Positions 15,130-25,321 of a stretch of DNA of 64,000 nucleotides are shown here, in pieces; position 1 is the stretch's first letter, and every line of letters starts with the position of its first letter. Position numbers and translations under genes: made by a program. The stretch comes from Verticiella alkaliphila (lineage in GTDB: Bacteria; Pseudomonadota; Gammaproteobacteria; Burkholderiales; Burkholderiaceae_B), in NCBI RefSeq assembly GCF_018904615.1, contig NZ_JADCNH010000013.1:1-64000 (forward strand), given 5' to 3'. Under the pieces are notes generated by a model. The model did no database searches. It had not been told where the DNA came from and saw only the letters and a list, made by a program, of their open reading frames with translations.

Positions 15130-17376
15130 CTAGCGGCGTGACGCGCTCACGACGCCCGTGACATCACCCAGCGCCGTGAGCGCACGACCGAGCTGCTGGC
15201 CGTTGTGGATCTCCAGCGTGAAGACCATGCGCGCCAGCGACTGGCGGCTGAGGGTGTTCACGCCCACGACATTCAGGCGCAGCCGGGCAAACACTTCCGA
15301 TAGATCGCGCAACAGGCCCGCGCGATCGTGCGCGACGACCTGCACGTCCACCGGGTAGACGGATTCGCCCGTGTCACCCCACGTCACGTCGATGATGCGC
15401 TCCGGGTGCCGCCTTGCGAGCGCCGCAAAGCTCTGGCAATCCGCGCGGTGAATGGACACGCCGCGTCCGCGCGTGATGAAGCCTGCGATCTCATCGGGCG
15501 GCGCCGGCCGGCAGCATCGCGCGAGCTGCGTGAGCAAGGCGTCGACGCCGACGACCAGAACGCCGCTCTTGCCATGTTGGGCGCTGTCGGGCCGGGCCGT
15601 GTGCGTGACGACGGTGTCCGGATCGACTTCCGGCACGGCGGATGCCGTCTCGAACACGGTGTCGAGCTGACGCAGACTGAACTCGTCCTTGGCCACCGCC
15701 ACGTGCAGGTCATCGGCACGCGCAAAGCCCAGCTGCTGGGCGAGCTGCTCCATGTTCACGGCCGTCTTGCCGCGCCGCTGCAGCTCCTTCTCGACCATGG
15801 CCTGGCCCTGCGCCATGCGCTGCTGCAGCTCGATAGCGTTGAACCACTGCCGCACCTTGGCCCGCGAGCGCGGACTGGCGAGATAGCCCAGCTGGGGGTT
15901 GAGCCAGTCACGCGACGGGCCCCCGGACTTGGCCGAGATGATGTCGACTGTCTGACCGGTGGTGAGCCGCGTGTGCAGCGGCACCATCGCGCCGTCCACG
16001 CGTGCGCCGCGGCAGCGGTGGCCAAGATCCGTGTGGACGTAGTAGGCGAAATCCACCGGCGTCGCGTTGACGGGCAGTTCCACGACGCGCGCCTGCGGCG
16101 TGAGCACATAGATGCGGTCATCTTCGACGGTGGGCGCGGGCGCTGCGGTATCGTCCGCCTCGATACCCGCCCCGGACTCCGCCCGTTCGCTGCCCCAGGC
16201 GAGCAGCTGACGCATGAAGGCGAGCCGGCGGTCGTATTCCGAATCCGCGCGTGCCTGCCCGCCCTTGGCGCCGGCTTCCTTGTAGCGCCAATGCGCGGCC
16301 ACGCCGTACTCGGCGAACTCGTGCATGTCGCGCGTGCGGATCTGCACCTCGAAGGGCTTGCGCTCGCCGTCGCGCACCACGGTGTGCAGCGAGCGATAGC
16401 CATTGGGCTTGGGCCGCGCAATGTAGTCGTCGAACTCGTGCGTGAGCGGCGTGAAGAGCTCGTGCACGAGGCTCAGCACGGCATAGCACGTGCGCTCGTC
16501 CGGCACGATGATGCGCAGCGCGTGCACGTCGTACAAGTCCGAGAACGCGAGGTTCTTGTGGCGCATCTTGTTCCAGATGCTGAAGATGTGCTTGGGCCGG
16601 CCCGACACATCCGCCACGATGCCGTGATCGCGCAGCGCCTGCTGGATCCGCAGGGTGACGTCGCTGATGAAGGCTTCGCGCCCAGTGCGCTTGTCCTCCA
16701 GGAGGCTTGCGATCTCCTTGTAGCGCACCGGCTCCAGGAAGCGGAACGCGAGATCTTCGAGCTCCCACTTGATCTGCCACACGCCCAGCCGATTGGCGAG
16801 CGGCGCATAGAGCTCGAGCGTCTCGTGAGCCAGTGCGCGCTCGGGCGGCTGCTTGGCCTGAGCATGCCAGCGCAACGTCTGCAGGCGCGAGGCGAGCCGC
16901 ATCAGCACGATGCGCAAGTCCACCGCCATCGCCAGCATCATCTTGCGCAGCTTCTCGACCTGCGGCGCATCGCCGGCGCGATTCTCGCCGGATTCCCGCG
17001 CGGCCTGGCCCACCTTGAGCAAGGCCACGTAGCCGCGTGCAAGGCGCGCCACTTCGGCGCCCGCGACCTGCGCGAGCGGATCCACCCGCGCGCGGCCACG
17101 CGCCCCCTCTTCCGGATCATGGACCAGGCCGCCCGCCACGAGCACGGCGGCCCTGGTCGCGCCGTCGGTGTGCATGCCCATCAGGATGCGCACCAGGCCG
17201 GCAGCGTGCTCGGCGGGCGGTTCTGCCGAGCCGGTAGGCGCCAGCGCCGCCAGCCGCGGCCCGGCCCACACCAGGGCCTTCTCCACGAGCACGGCGGCTT
17301 CGGGCGCGAGATCGGCGCAGACCTGCTGCTGCCACTCGGCGGTGAGCACGGACGGATCGGGGACGGCGGGAGTCAT
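15130..17376 (-). CDS. relA: (p)ppGpp synthetase RelA
   Basis: A 748-residue ribosome-associated stringent-response enzyme that makes (p)ppGpp from ATP and GTP/GDP. Seen in order: a degenerate HD domain (LVHDPEEGA replaces the HDxxED hydrolase signature and the first HD histidine is lacking), the synthetase domain with RPKHIFSIWNKM, the G-loop-like DLYDVHALRI and RPKPNGYRSLHT, a TGS domain (IYVLTPQARVVELP), a zinc-finger/CC region (LTQLARCCRPAPPDEIAGF) and a C-terminal ACT domain. The degenerate HD marks RelA as opposed to the bifunctional SpoT. The start at 17376 follows from the family N-terminus; the longer frame overlaps mtfA. It is divergent from mtfA. Confidence 0.93.
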   Translation of the reverse strand: MTPAVPDPSVLTAEWQQQVCADLAPEAAVLVEKALVWAGPRLAALAPTGSAEPPAEHAAGLVRILMGMHTDGATRAAVLVAGGLVHDPEEGARGRARVDPLAQVAGAEVARLARGYVALLKVGQAARESGENRAGDAPQVEKLRKMMLAMAVDLRIVLMRLASRLQTLRWHAQAKQPPERALAHETLELYAPLANRLGVWQIKWELEDLAFRFLEPVRYKEIASLLEDKRTGREAFISDVTLRIQQALRDHGIVADVSGRPKHIFSIWNKMRHKNLAFSDLYDVHALRIIVPDERTCYAVLSLVHELFTPLTHEFDDYIARPKPNGYRSLHTVVRDGERKPFEVQIRTRDMHEFAEYGVAAHWRYKEAGAKGGQARADSEYDRRLAFMRQLLAWGSERAESGAGIEADDTAAPAPTVEDDRIYVLTPQARVVELPVNATPVDFAYYVHTDLGHRCRGARVDGAMVPLHTRLTTGQTVDIISAKSGGPSRDWLNPQLGYLASPRSRAKVRQWFNAIELQQRMAQGQAMVEKELQRRGKTAVNMEQLAQQLGFARADDLHVAVAKDEFSLRQLDTVFETASAVPEVDPDTVVTHTARPDSAQHGKSGVLVVGVDALLTQLARCCRPAPPDEIAGFITRGRGVSIHRADCQSFAALARRHPERIIDVTWGDTGESVYPVDVQVVAHDRAGLLRDLSEVFARLRLNVVGVNTLSRQSLARMVFTLEIHNGQQLGRALTALGDVTGVVSASRR

Positions 17377-17452
17377 GGCGCAGCTACGAAAAACAATCGA
17401 ATCACCGGCGACTGTATCATTCCGGGCATCCCTCTGGCTTTGATCCACGTCC

Positions 17453-18286
17453 ATGTTCCGATGGCTTTCCGGCCGCGGCGCCGCCCGCCGCGATATCGAG
17501 CGCACTGCCGCCAGCATCCCGCCCGAAGCCTGGGCCCGCACGCTGGATTCCTATCCCTTCCTGCGCCGCCTCACTGCCGAGGACAGCGCTGCGCTGCGTC
17601 AGCGCACGGCCTGGCTTCTCGCCAGCAAATCCTTCGTGGGCGCAGCAGGCTTGACGCTCACCGATGAGATCCTGCTCAGCATCGCCGTGCAGGCCGCCCT
17701 GCCCGTGCTCGCGCTCGATCCGGAGCTCTACGCAGGCTGGCGCGAGATCATCGTGTATCCCGGCGGATTTCGCATCCCGAGGCAGGACACGGACGAAGAC
17801 GGTGTCGTGCACGAGTATGTGCAGGACGCGGCCGGCGAGGCCTGGGAAGGTGGGCCTGTGATCCTCTCCTGGGAGGATGCACGCACGGCAGGCCACATGA
17901 ACGTCGTCATCCATGAATTCGCCCACAAGCTCGACCTGCACGGCGGGCCCGCCGACGGTCAGCCGGACCTCTCACAACACCGGATTGCGCCGGGACGATG
18001 GCGTGCTGTGCTGGAAGACAGCTACGACCGCTTCTGCACCGCGCTGGACGCCGTAGAGCGCGACATCCCCGCCGACATGGACCCTGAATCGCCAGACGCC
18101 GACGCCTGGTATGGGCAACTGCCACTGGACCCCTATGCAGCCAGCGACGAGGCCGAGTTCTTCGCGGTGAGCTCGGAGACTTTCTTCGTCGATCCGCAAC
18201 CGCTCGCCGAGGCGCTCCCCGAATGGTTCGACTTGCTGCGCGCGTACTACCGGCAAGACCCGCTGCCGCCGTCTGCCCTGCCCTGA
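17453..18286 (+). CDS. mtfA: MtfA-type M90 zinc metallopeptidase
   Basis: A 277-residue protein of the M90 family. Seen: the zinc-binding HEFAH at 154-158 followed by KLD, and the downstream acidic segment DEAEFFAVSSETFF that supplies the third ligand region. In E. coli MtfA (YeeI) binds the glucose-PTS repressor Mlc and has aminopeptidase activity; whether Mlc exists here is not visible. The ATG at 17453 begins the family-typical MFRWL. It is divergent from relA and converges with oxyR, 3 bases between stops. Confidence 0.88.
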   Translation: MFRWLSGRGAARRDIERTAASIPPEAWARTLDSYPFLRRLTAEDSAALRQRTAWLLASKSFVGAAGLTLTDEILLSIAVQAALPVLALDPELYAGWREIIVYPGGFRIPRQDTDEDGVVHEYVQDAAGEAWEGGPVILSWEDARTAGHMNVVIHEFAHKLDLHGGPADGQPDLSQHRIAPGRWRAVLEDSYDRFCTALDAVERDIPADMDPESPDADAWYGQLPLDPYAASDEAEFFAVSSETFFVDPQPLAEALPEWFDLLRAYYRQDPLPPSALP

Positions 18287-18289
18287 ACG

Positions 18290-19233
18290 TCAGCCCGGCG
18301 TGCCGGCCGACTCGAGCATGGTGACGCCCGGCAGATCACAGGCCTCGACGGCGGCGATCAGCGCCTGCACGGCCGCCGAGCGCGGAAAGCTCTTGCGCCA
18401 CGCCAGCACCACGCGCCGCGACGGCACGGGGGCATCGAAGGGCACGTAGCGCAAGAGATCGTTGGGCTGCGGCTGCGCCGGCACGGACGAAGCCGGCAAC
18501 ACCGTCACGCCCAGCCCGGCGGCCACCATGTGGCGGATCGTCTCGAGCGATGAGCCTTCGAACGTGCGCTGGATGCCATCGCTCGTGGGCGAGAAGCGCG
18601 CGAATTCCGGGCACACCTCCAGCACCTGGTCGCGAAAGCAGTGCCCTGCGCCCAAGAGGAGCATTGTTTCTTCCTTCAGCTCGGCCGCCGTGATGCTCTC
18701 GCGATCGGACCAGCGATGTTCGCGCGGCACGGCCGCCACGAATGGCTCGTCATAGAGATCATGAATGGCGAGCCCGCTGTCGGGCAGCGGCAAAGCCATG
18801 ATGGCGCAGTCGACCTCGCCCTGGCGCAGGAGCTCGAGCAGGCGCACCGTGAAGTTCTCCTGCAGGAGCAGTGGCATCTGCGGCGCGCGCTCGATCAGCA
18901 CCGGCATGAGCCTCGGCAGCAGGTAGGGGCCGACGGTGTAGATGACGCCCACGCGCAAGGGGCCCGAGAGCGGGTCGTGGCCCTGGCGCGCAATCTCCTT
19001 GAGGTTGGCGCTCTCTTCCAGGACTTTCTGCGCCTGCGCCACGATGCGCGCGCCGATGGGGGTGACGCCCACTTCGCTGCCGCCGCGCTCGAAGAGCACG
19101 ACGCCCAGCTCGTCCTCGAGCTTGCGGATGGCCACCGAGAGCGTGGGCTGGCTCACGAAACAGGCCTCGGCCGCGCGCCGAAATGGCGCTCGCGGGCCAC
19201 GGCCACGATGTACTTGAGCTCGGTGAGCGTCAT
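18290..19233 (-). pseudogene. oxyR: oxyR, peroxide-sensing LysR regulator, with a one-base frameshift
   Basis: The gene encodes OxyR: an N-terminal LysR helix-turn-helix and an effector domain with the redox cysteine pair in GHCFRDQVLEVC, spaced nine residues apart as in Cys199/Cys208. The natural start is ATG 19233 (AGGGAGA upstream), giving MTLTELKYIVAVARERHFG, but the frame then runs into a stop; the next expected residues RAAEACFVSQPTLS are in another frame. Adding one C/G in the run at about 19171-19180 restores a complete protein. As written, no intact DNA-binding domain is made. It lies 16 bases after recG, an order common in Burkholderiales. It is either a real loss of OxyR or a sequencing error. 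Confidence 0.85.
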
Positions 19234-19249
19234 GCGGTCTCCCTGGCAA

Positions 19250-21295
19250 TCATGCCTTGAGAAAGTCTTCGCGCCCGCGCAGCCAGCGGGCAAGGTGTTG
19301 GCGCACCGCCGGGCGGTGTTCCTTGAGCATCCAGGCCGCCGCTTCCCGGGCCTCTTCTGCCAGGCCGGCGTCGTCCTGCAGATCCGCAAACCGCAGCAAC
19401 GCTTCGCCCGATTGGCGCACACCGAGGAATTCCCCCGGCCCGCGCAACTCCAGGTCGCGCTCGGCGATCAGAAATCCATCGGTGGATTCGTGCAGCGTGC
19501 GCAGCCGGGCCTTGGCCACGCGCGAGAGCGGCGTCTGGTACATGAGCACGCAGACGGACTCGGCCGTGCCTCGGCCAACCCGTCCGCGCAGCTGGTGCAG
19601 CTGGGCCAGCCCAAAGCGCTCGGCATGCTCGATGACCATGAGCGAGGCGTTGGGCACGTCCACGCCGACTTCGATCACGGTCGTGGCCACAAGCAAATCG
19701 ACCTCGCCCTTCTGAAAGCCCGCCATCACGGTGGCCTTCTCGGCGGACGACAACTTGCCGTGGACGAGCCCGACGCGCACGCCCGGCAAGGCTACGCGCA
19801 GACGCTCGAAGGTGTCGACCGCCGTCTGCAGTTCGAGCGCTTCGCTCTCCTCCACCAGCGGACAGACCCAGTACGCCTGACGCCCCTCCGCCACCGCGTG
19901 GTGGATACGGGCGATCACCTCGTCGCGGCGCACGTCGTCCACGAGCTTGGTGACGATGGGCGTGCGCCCGGGCGGCAATTCGTCGATCTCGGACACGTCC
20001 AGATCCGCGAACACGGTCATGGCGAGTGTGCGCGGGATCGGCGTGGCCGACATCATGAGCTGGTGCACGCCGCCGCCTTCCTCGGCCAGGGCGCCCTTTT
20101 GGCGCAAGGCGAGCCGTTGGCCTACCCCGAAGCGGTGCTGTTCATCCGTGATGGCCAGGCCCAGGCGGTGGAACTGCACGGTGTCCTGAATGAGCGCCTG
20201 GGTGCCCACGGCAAGCGCTGCTTCGCCGCTCGCGATCGCGGCCAAGGCTTCGCGGCGCGCCTTCGCGCCCACGCTGCCAGACAACCACGCGATGCGGATG
20301 CCCAAGGGCTCGAACCAGCCGCTGAACTTGCGCAGGTGCTGCTCGGCCAACAGCTCCGTCGGCGCCATGAGGGCTGCCTGATAGCCATTGTCCACGGCCT
20401 GTGCCGCCGCCAGTGCGGCCACCACCGTCTTGCCGCTGCCGACGTCGCCCTGCAGCAGGCGCTGCATGGGAAAAGCCTGCGCCATGTCGGCGCCGATCTC
20501 GCCCACCACGCGGCGTTGCGCGCCGCTCAACGTGAACGGCAACATCGCCCGCAGGCGTTCGCTCAGGCTTTGCGCGCCGGTGTGCGGCGGCATGACGGGC
20601 GCACTGCGCCGGCGCCGCGCCGCACGCGCCACCGCGAGCGACAGCTGCTGGGCCAGCAGCTCGTCGAACTTCACCCGGCGCCAGGCCGCATGCGTGCGCG
20701 ATTGCAGACTGGGCAGCGAGGCTTTCGTGGGGTAGTGCAATGCGCGGATGGATTCGTCGAAGTCGGCCAGCGCAAACCGCGCGCGGACCTCGTCGGGGAG
20801 CGTGTCGTGCCACGGCTCCTCGCCCAACGCCTCACCGATCGCACGGCGCAGCGTCGCTTGCGGCAGGCCTTGGGTGATGGGATAGACAGGCGTCAGCGTC
20901 TGGGGCAAGGGCTTGTTCGCGGAACCTACACGAGGATGCACCATCTCCAGGCCGAAGAGCCCGCCGCGCGGCTCGCCGCGCACCCGCACGCGGGTGCCGA
21001 CAGCCAACTGGCGCTGCTGGCTAGGATAGAAGTTCAGAAAACGCAGGCCGATCTCACCGGTGTCGTCGGCCACGGTGGCAACGAGTTGCCGGCGCGGCCT
21101 GCCCTGCACCTCGCAGCGCAGGACGTCGCCTTCCACCTGCGCCCAGCGGCCCGGCACGAGGCTTGAGACGGTGTCGATCCGCGTCTCGTCCTCGTAGCGC
21201 AGCGGCAGGTGCAGGATGAAGTCCTGGGGTGTCTTCAACCCCAGCTTCTCCATCCGGCGTTCTTGCGCGCTGGTGTTGCCGATCCCGCTTGCCAC
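19250..21295 (-). CDS. recG: ATP-dependent DNA helicase RecG
   Basis: A 681-residue superfamily 2 helicase that regresses stalled forks and branch-migrates Holliday junctions. Seen: an N-terminal wedge/OB domain (VRVRGEPRGGLFGLEMVHP), Walker A GDVGSGKT, the RecG-type motif II DEQHRFGVGQR, motif III MSATPIPRTLA and motif VI HQLRGRVGRG. The frame opens at GTG 21295; a start at the internal ATG (MEKLGL, 14 codons later) is possible. It is followed by oxyR and preceded by ridA on the same strand. Confidence 0.94.
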   Translation of the reverse strand: MASGIGNTSAQERRMEKLGLKTPQDFILHLPLRYEDETRIDTVSSLVPGRWAQVEGDVLRCEVQGRPRRQLVATVADDTGEIGLRFLNFYPSQQRQLAVGTRVRVRGEPRGGLFGLEMVHPRVGSANKPLPQTLTPVYPITQGLPQATLRRAIGEALGEEPWHDTLPDEVRARFALADFDESIRALHYPTKASLPSLQSRTHAAWRRVKFDELLAQQLSLAVARAARRRRSAPVMPPHTGAQSLSERLRAMLPFTLSGAQRRVVGEIGADMAQAFPMQRLLQGDVGSGKTVVAALAAAQAVDNGYQAALMAPTELLAEQHLRKFSGWFEPLGIRIAWLSGSVGAKARREALAAIASGEAALAVGTQALIQDTVQFHRLGLAITDEQHRFGVGQRLALRQKGALAEEGGGVHQLMMSATPIPRTLAMTVFADLDVSEIDELPPGRTPIVTKLVDDVRRDEVIARIHHAVAEGRQAYWVCPLVEESEALELQTAVDTFERLRVALPGVRVGLVHGKLSSAEKATVMAGFQKGEVDLLVATTVIEVGVDVPNASLMVIEHAERFGLAQLHQLRGRVGRGTAESVCVLMYQTPLSRVAKARLRTLHESTDGFLIAERDLELRGPGEFLGVRQSGEALLRFADLQDDAGLAEEAREAAAWMLKEHRPAVRQHLARWLRGREDFLKA

Positions 21296-21301
21296 GATGG
21301 A

Positions 21302-21687
21302 TCAGAGCGCCAGGATGGCTTCCACCTCGAACTGCGCGCCCTTGGGCAGGGCCGACACACCCACCGTCGAGCGCGCGGGGAACGGCTCGGGGATGAGCTC
21401 GCTCATGATGGCGTTGACTTGCGTGAAGGCGCCCAGGTCCGTCAGGAACAGCGTGAGCTTGACGATGTTCTCGAGCTTGCGCCGGCGGCTTCGGTCACGG
21501 CCTTCAGGTTGGCGAAGGCTTGACGCACTTCGTGGTCGAAGGTGTCGGACACGAGCTCGCCCGTGCGCGGGTCCAGGCCGATCTGGCCGGACAGGTAGAC
21601 CAGGCGCGCTTGCGCATCGAGACGAATGGCCTGGGAATACGGGCCGACAGCGGCGGGCGCAGCGTCGGTATGGATGACGTCTTTCAT
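21302..21687 (-). pseudogene. ridA: ridA (YjgF/UK114 family enamine/imine deaminase) with a one-base frameshift
   Basis: A RidA protein hydrolyses reactive 2-aminoacrylate-type enamines. From ATG 21687 (AGGTGA upstream) the frame gives [20 protein letters not shown], then [13 protein letters not shown] and [14 protein letters not shown], after which the frame is lost. One base further the family sequence resumes ([37 protein letters not shown]) to the stop at 21302. Inserting one base near 21475 (GCAAGCTCGAG to GCAAGCCTCGAG) yields a normal protein of about 128 residues. The uninterrupted conservation on both sides suggests either a very recent mutation or a sequencing error. Confidence 0.85.
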
Positions 21688-21796
21688 GAACGAATCACCT
21701 CGTGAATCTTGCGCGCACGATGCACGCAATGCTCAGACTATCAGAATAATCCGACCGATAGGTGAAAGACGAGGGGAATTGCGTGCGCCGCAGGTC

Positions 21797-21818
21797 GGAG
21801 GCCGACATGCCGGCCTCC
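21797..21818. terminator. Strong hairpin between yaeQ and ridA
   Basis: GGAGGCCG-acatgc-CGGCCTCC is a perfect 8-bp GC-rich stem 16 bases downstream of the yaeQ stop (minus strand). No T-run follows. It probably ends or protects the leu-asd-yaeQ transcript. Confidence 0.5.
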
Positions 21819-21833
21819 GTGGCGCAGAAAACG

Positions 21834-22394
21834 TCAGGCCCGAGCGGGCACGCGCGAGCCGGCGTGCAGGACTTCGCAGCGCAGGCTCACACCCTGATCG
21901 CCGCTACCGAACCAGATGTCGCCATCCTCGATGTTGCACTGGAGCTGCATGGTGCGCTCGGCCATGTCGGCGAGGGCGCGCGTGACCTCGGCGTCGAGCT
22001 GGATCACGGTGAGATTGTCCAGCTTGATGACGGCCTTGCGCTGGTTCTGCCACCACACCTCGTGGCCACGGCCGTAGGTGTAGAGCATGACGTGCTGCGC
22101 ACGGCCACAGGCCTTGCGCAGGGCGCGCTCGTCCGGCAGGCCGACATCGATCCAGCGCACGATGGCGCCGGTGAGGTCGGTCTGCACGAGGTCCGGCTCG
22201 CCTTCGGCGCTCAGGCCCCGCCCGAACGTCAACGCCTCGTCGGCGTTGAGCGCGAAGGCGAGGATGCGCACCATCATGCGTTCATCCGTCTCCGACGGGT
22301 GGCGAGCCACCGTCAGCGCGTGTTCGGCGTAGTAGTGGCGATCCATGTCCGCCACGTGCAGCTGCGCCTTGAAGACGGTCGACGACAATGCCAT
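21834..22394 (-). CDS. yaeQ: YaeQ family protein
   Basis: A 186-residue YaeQ protein (PD-(D/E)XK-like fold by family knowledge). Seen: the start MALSSTVFKAQLHVADMDRH, the segment HPSETDERMMVRILAFALNA, EPDLVQTDLTGAIVRWIDVG and YTYGRGHEVWW, all characteristic of the family. The E. coli member has been linked to the RfaH phenotype; the molecular role is uncertain. The start at 22394 is family-typical; the longer frame overlaps asd. It lies 13 bases after asd, last in the leu-asd run. Confidence 0.88.
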   Translation of the reverse strand: MALSSTVFKAQLHVADMDRHYYAEHALTVARHPSETDERMMVRILAFALNADEALTFGRGLSAEGEPDLVQTDLTGAIVRWIDVGLPDERALRKACGRAQHVMLYTYGRGHEVWWQNQRKAVIKLDNLTVIQLDAEVTRALADMAERTMQLQCNIEDGDIWFGSGDQGVSLRCEVLHAGSRVPARA

Positions 22395-22407
22395 GGCAGA
22401 CCGATTC

Positions 22408-23538
22408 TCAGGCTTCACCCAGCGCGACGCGCAGCATGCGGCGCAGCGGCTCGGCCGCGCCCCACAGCAGCTGGTCGCCCACGGTGAAGGCGCTCAGGTA
22501 TTCCGGGCCCATGGCGAGCTTGCGCAGGCGGCCGACCGGGATCTCCAGCGTACCGGTCACGGCCACCGGCGTCAGATCACGCATGGAGGCTTCGCGGGTG
22601 TTGGGGATCACCTTGGCCCACGGGTTGGCCTGGCGCAGCATGTCCTCGATCTCGTCGAGCGGCACGTCGCGCTTCAGCTTGATCGTCAGCGCCTGGCTGT
22701 GGCAGCGCATGGCGCCGATGCGCACGCACAGGCTGTCGATCGGGATGGCAGGCACGTCGAAACCCTGGCCACGGCCGAGGATCTTGTTGGTCTCGACGCC
22801 GGCCTTCCACTCTTCCTTGGACATGCCGTCGCCCAGATCCTTGTCGATCCAGGGGATGAGGTTGCCCGCCAGCGGCACGCCGAAGTGCTCGGTGGGCAGC
22901 GTGCCGCCCTGCTGCAGCGCGAGCACGCCACGATCGATGTCGAGAATGGCCGAGGCCGGATCGTCCAGCAGGCTCTTGACTTCGCCGTTGACCAGGCCGA
23001 ACTGGGTCAGCAGCTCGCGCATGTGCTGCGCGCCACCACCGGAAGCGGCCTGGTACGTCATGGCCGTCATCCACTCGATCAGATCGTTCTGGAAGAGACC
23101 GCCCAGACCCATGAGCATGCAGCTCACGGTGCAGTTGCCGCCGACGTAGGTCTTCACGCCCTTCTTCAGGCCTGCGTCGATCACGGCACGGTTGACCGGG
23201 TCGAGCACGATGATCGCCTCGTCCTTCATGCGCAGCGTGCTGGCCGCATCGATCCAGATGCCGTCCCAGCCGGATTCGCGCAGCTTGCCGTACACCTCGG
23301 TGGTGTAGTCGCCGCCTTGCGCCGTGATGATGATCGGGAGCTTCTTCAGCGCATCGATGTCGTATGCGCTCTGCAGCGGGCCCGCGCCCGACGCCCACGA
23401 GGGCGCGGCGCCACCGGCGTTGCTGGTGGAGAAGAAGACGGGTTCAATGAGATCGAAATCCTTTTCGTCGCGCATGCGCTGCATGAGGACCGAGCCCACC
23501 ATGCCGCGCCAGCCGATCAGACCTACGGGTTGTGCCAT
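22408..23538 (-). CDS. asd: Aspartate-semialdehyde dehydrogenase
   Basis: A 376-residue enzyme reducing aspartyl-4-phosphate to the semialdehyde for lysine/diaminopimelate, methionine and threonine synthesis. Seen: the NADP-binding [11 protein letters not shown] at the N-terminus and catalytic Cys136 in GGNCTVS, with the gamma-proteobacterial-type length. It starts 5 bases after the leuB stop, indicating co-transcription with leuCDB, an arrangement widespread in Burkholderiales and Pseudomonas. Confidence 0.95.
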   Translation of the reverse strand: MAQPVGLIGWRGMVGSVLMQRMRDEKDFDLIEPVFFSTSNAGGAAPSWASGAGPLQSAYDIDALKKLPIIITAQGGDYTTEVYGKLRESGWDGIWIDAASTLRMKDEAIIVLDPVNRAVIDAGLKKGVKTYVGGNCTVSCMLMGLGGLFQNDLIEWMTAMTYQAASGGGAQHMRELLTQFGLVNGEVKSLLDDPASAILDIDRGVLALQQGGTLPTEHFGVPLAGNLIPWIDKDLGDGMSKEEWKAGVETNKILGRGQGFDVPAIPIDSLCVRIGAMRCHSQALTIKLKRDVPLDEIEDMLRQANPWAKVIPNTREASMRDLTPVAVTGTLEIPVGRLRKLAMGPEYLSAFTVGDQLLWGAAEPLRRMLRVALGEA

Positions 23539-23543
23539 GTTGA

Positions 23544-24626
23544 TTAACTCCTGCTGAGTGCGTTCAGAACCGCGTCGCCCATCTGCGTCGTGCCGACGCG
23601 CGTCGTTCCGGGTTCATGGATGTCGGCCGTGCGCAGCCCCTCGGCGAGCACCGCCTTGACGGCCGCTTCGATGCGGTCGGCCTGGGCGGGCAGATTGAGC
23701 GAGTAGCGCAGCAGCATGGCGGCCGACAGGATGGTGGCAAGGGGGTTGGCTACGCCCTTGCCGGCGATGTCAGGCGCCGAGCCGTGACTGGGCTCGTACA
23801 GGCCCTGGCCGCTGTCGTTTAGCGAGGCCGAGGGCAGCATGCCGATCGAACCCGTGAGCATCGCGGCTTCGTCCGACAGGATGTCGCCGAAGATGTTGCC
23901 GGTGACGATGACGTCGAACTGGCGCGGGGCCTTCACGAGCTGCATCGCGGCATTGTCGACGTACATGTGCGAGAGCTCGACCTGCGGGAACTCCTTGCCC
24001 ACCTCGATCACGATGTCGCGCCAGAATTGCGAGGTCTCCAGCACGTTGGCCTTGTCCACGCTGCAGAGCTTGCGGCTGCGCTTCATGGCCGTCTCGAAGC
24101 CCACGCGTGCGATGCGGCGCACTTCGGATTCGGCGTAGCGCATGGTGTCGTAGCCTTCGCGTTCGCCCGCAAAGCTGCCGTCCGGCGCATTGCGCACGCC
24201 ACGCGGCGTGCCGAAGTAGATGTCCCCGGTGAGTTCGCGGATGATCATGATGTCCAGGCCCGCGACGATCTCGGGCTTCAACGACGAGGCGTTGGCGAGC
24301 TCCGGATACAGGATGGCCGGACGCAGGTTCGCGAAAAGGCCCATCGCCTTGCGCAGGCCGAGGATGGCCTGCTCGGGACGGAACTCACGCGGCAGCTGGT
24401 CGTACTTCCAATCGCCCACGGCGCCAAAGAGCACGGCGTGCGAGGACTGCGCCAGCGACAGCGTCGAGGGCGGCAACGGATGCTCCTGCGCATCGAAGGC
24501 GGCGCCGCCCACGGGGGCTTCAGCCAATTCCAGCGGAAGATCCAGCGCCGTCAGCACGCGCACGGCCTGCTCGACGATTTCCGGGCCGATGCCGTCTCCG
24601 GGCAGTACCGCGATCTTTTGCGTCAT
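23544..24626 (-). CDS. leuB: 3-isopropylmalate dehydrogenase
   Basis: A 360-residue NAD-dependent beta-decarboxylating dehydrogenase of leucine synthesis. Seen: [20 protein letters not shown] at the N-terminus, the substrate loop with [11 protein letters not shown], catalytic Lys/Asp region [12 protein letters not shown] and [20 protein letters not shown] 24626 is chosen from this N-terminus over an upstream ATG inside the gap to leuD. It lies 31 bases after leuD. Confidence 0.96.
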   Translation of the reverse strand: MTQKIAVLPGDGIGPEIVEQAVRVLTALDLPLELAEAPVGGAAFDAQEHPLPPSTLSLAQSSHAVLFGAVGDWKYDQLPREFRPEQAILGLRKAMGLFANLRPAILYPELANASSLKPEIVAGLDIMIIRELTGDIYFGTPRGVRNAPDGSFAGEREGYDTMRYAESEVRRIARVGFETAMKRSRKLCSVDKANVLETSQFWRDIVIEVGKEFPQVELSHMYVDNAAMQLVKAPRQFDVIVTGNIFGDILSDEAAMLTGSIGMLPSASLNDSGQGLYEPSHGSAPDIAGKGVANPLATILSAAMLLRYSLNLPAQADRIEAAVKAVLAEGLRTADIHEPGTTRVGTTQMGDAVLNALSRS

Positions 24627-24657
24627 TCTCGACTCACTCAGGGGAAAACAGGAAAGC

Positions 24658-25311
24658 TCAGAGGCCCACGGGCTGCGAGGCGAGCCAGCCATGGCGCGCC
24701 AGGCGCTCGGCCTCGAAGCTGCGGATCTTGTCGGCGTGCTGCAGGGTCAGGCCGATCTCGTCCAGGCCATTGACCATGCAGTGCTTGCGAAAGCCGGTGA
24801 TGTCGAAGGCAAACTCACGGCCATCCGGCGCCTGCACCACCTGGCGCTCCAGATCGATCGTGAGTCGATAGCCTTCCTTGGCTTCGACCGCGTCGAAGAG
24901 GCTCGCCACGTCATCCTCGGACAGCACCACCGGCAAGAGGCCGTTCTTGTAGCAGTTATTGAAGAAGATGTCGGCAAAGGACGGCGCGATCACGGCGCGA
25001 AAGCCGTATTGCGTCAGCGCCCACGGCGCGTGTTCGCGGCTGGAGCCGCAGCCGAAATTCTTGCGGGCGAGCAGGATGCTCGCACCCGCGTAGCGCGGCT
25101 GGTTCAGCACGAAATCCGGGTTGAGCGGGCGCTGGCTGTTGTCCATGCCCGGCTCGCCATGATCCAGATAGCGCAGCTCGTCGAAGAGGTTCGGGCCGAA
25201 GCCCGTGCGCTTGATCGACTTCAGGAACTGCTTCGGGATGATGAGATCGGTGTCGACGTTGCTGCGATCCAGCGGGGCGACCAGCCCATCGTGTACGGTG
25301 AATGCCTGCAT
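24658..25311 (-). CDS. leuD: 3-isopropylmalate dehydratase small subunit
   Basis: A 217-residue swivel-domain subunit that pairs with LeuC to isomerise 2- and 3-isopropylmalate. Seen: [20 protein letters not shown] at the N-terminus and the substrate-binding [15 protein letters not shown]. It starts 10 bases after leuC. Confidence 0.96.
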   Translation of the reverse strand: MQAFTVHDGLVAPLDRSNVDTDLIIPKQFLKSIKRTGFGPNLFDELRYLDHGEPGMDNSQRPLNPDFVLNQPRYAGASILLARKNFGCGSSREHAPWALTQYGFRAVIAPSFADIFFNNCYKNGLLPVVLSEDDVASLFDAVEAKEGYRLTIDLERQVVQAPDGREFAFDITGFRKHCMVNGLDEIGLTLQHADKIRSFEAERLARHGWLASQPVGL

Positions 25312-25321
25312 GAATCGCTCC

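Noticed and set aside
15450-17376. RelA as a bifunctional SpoT-like enzyme
   Set aside because: The HD domain lacks the usual first histidine and the HDxxED signature (HDPEEG), so hydrolase activity is unlikely; synthetase motifs are intact.
19165-19235. Programmed ribosomal frameshifting in oxyR
   Set aside because: No slippery heptamer (X XXY YYZ) or downstream pseudoknot stands out, and oxyR is not known to be expressed this way; a missing base is simpler.
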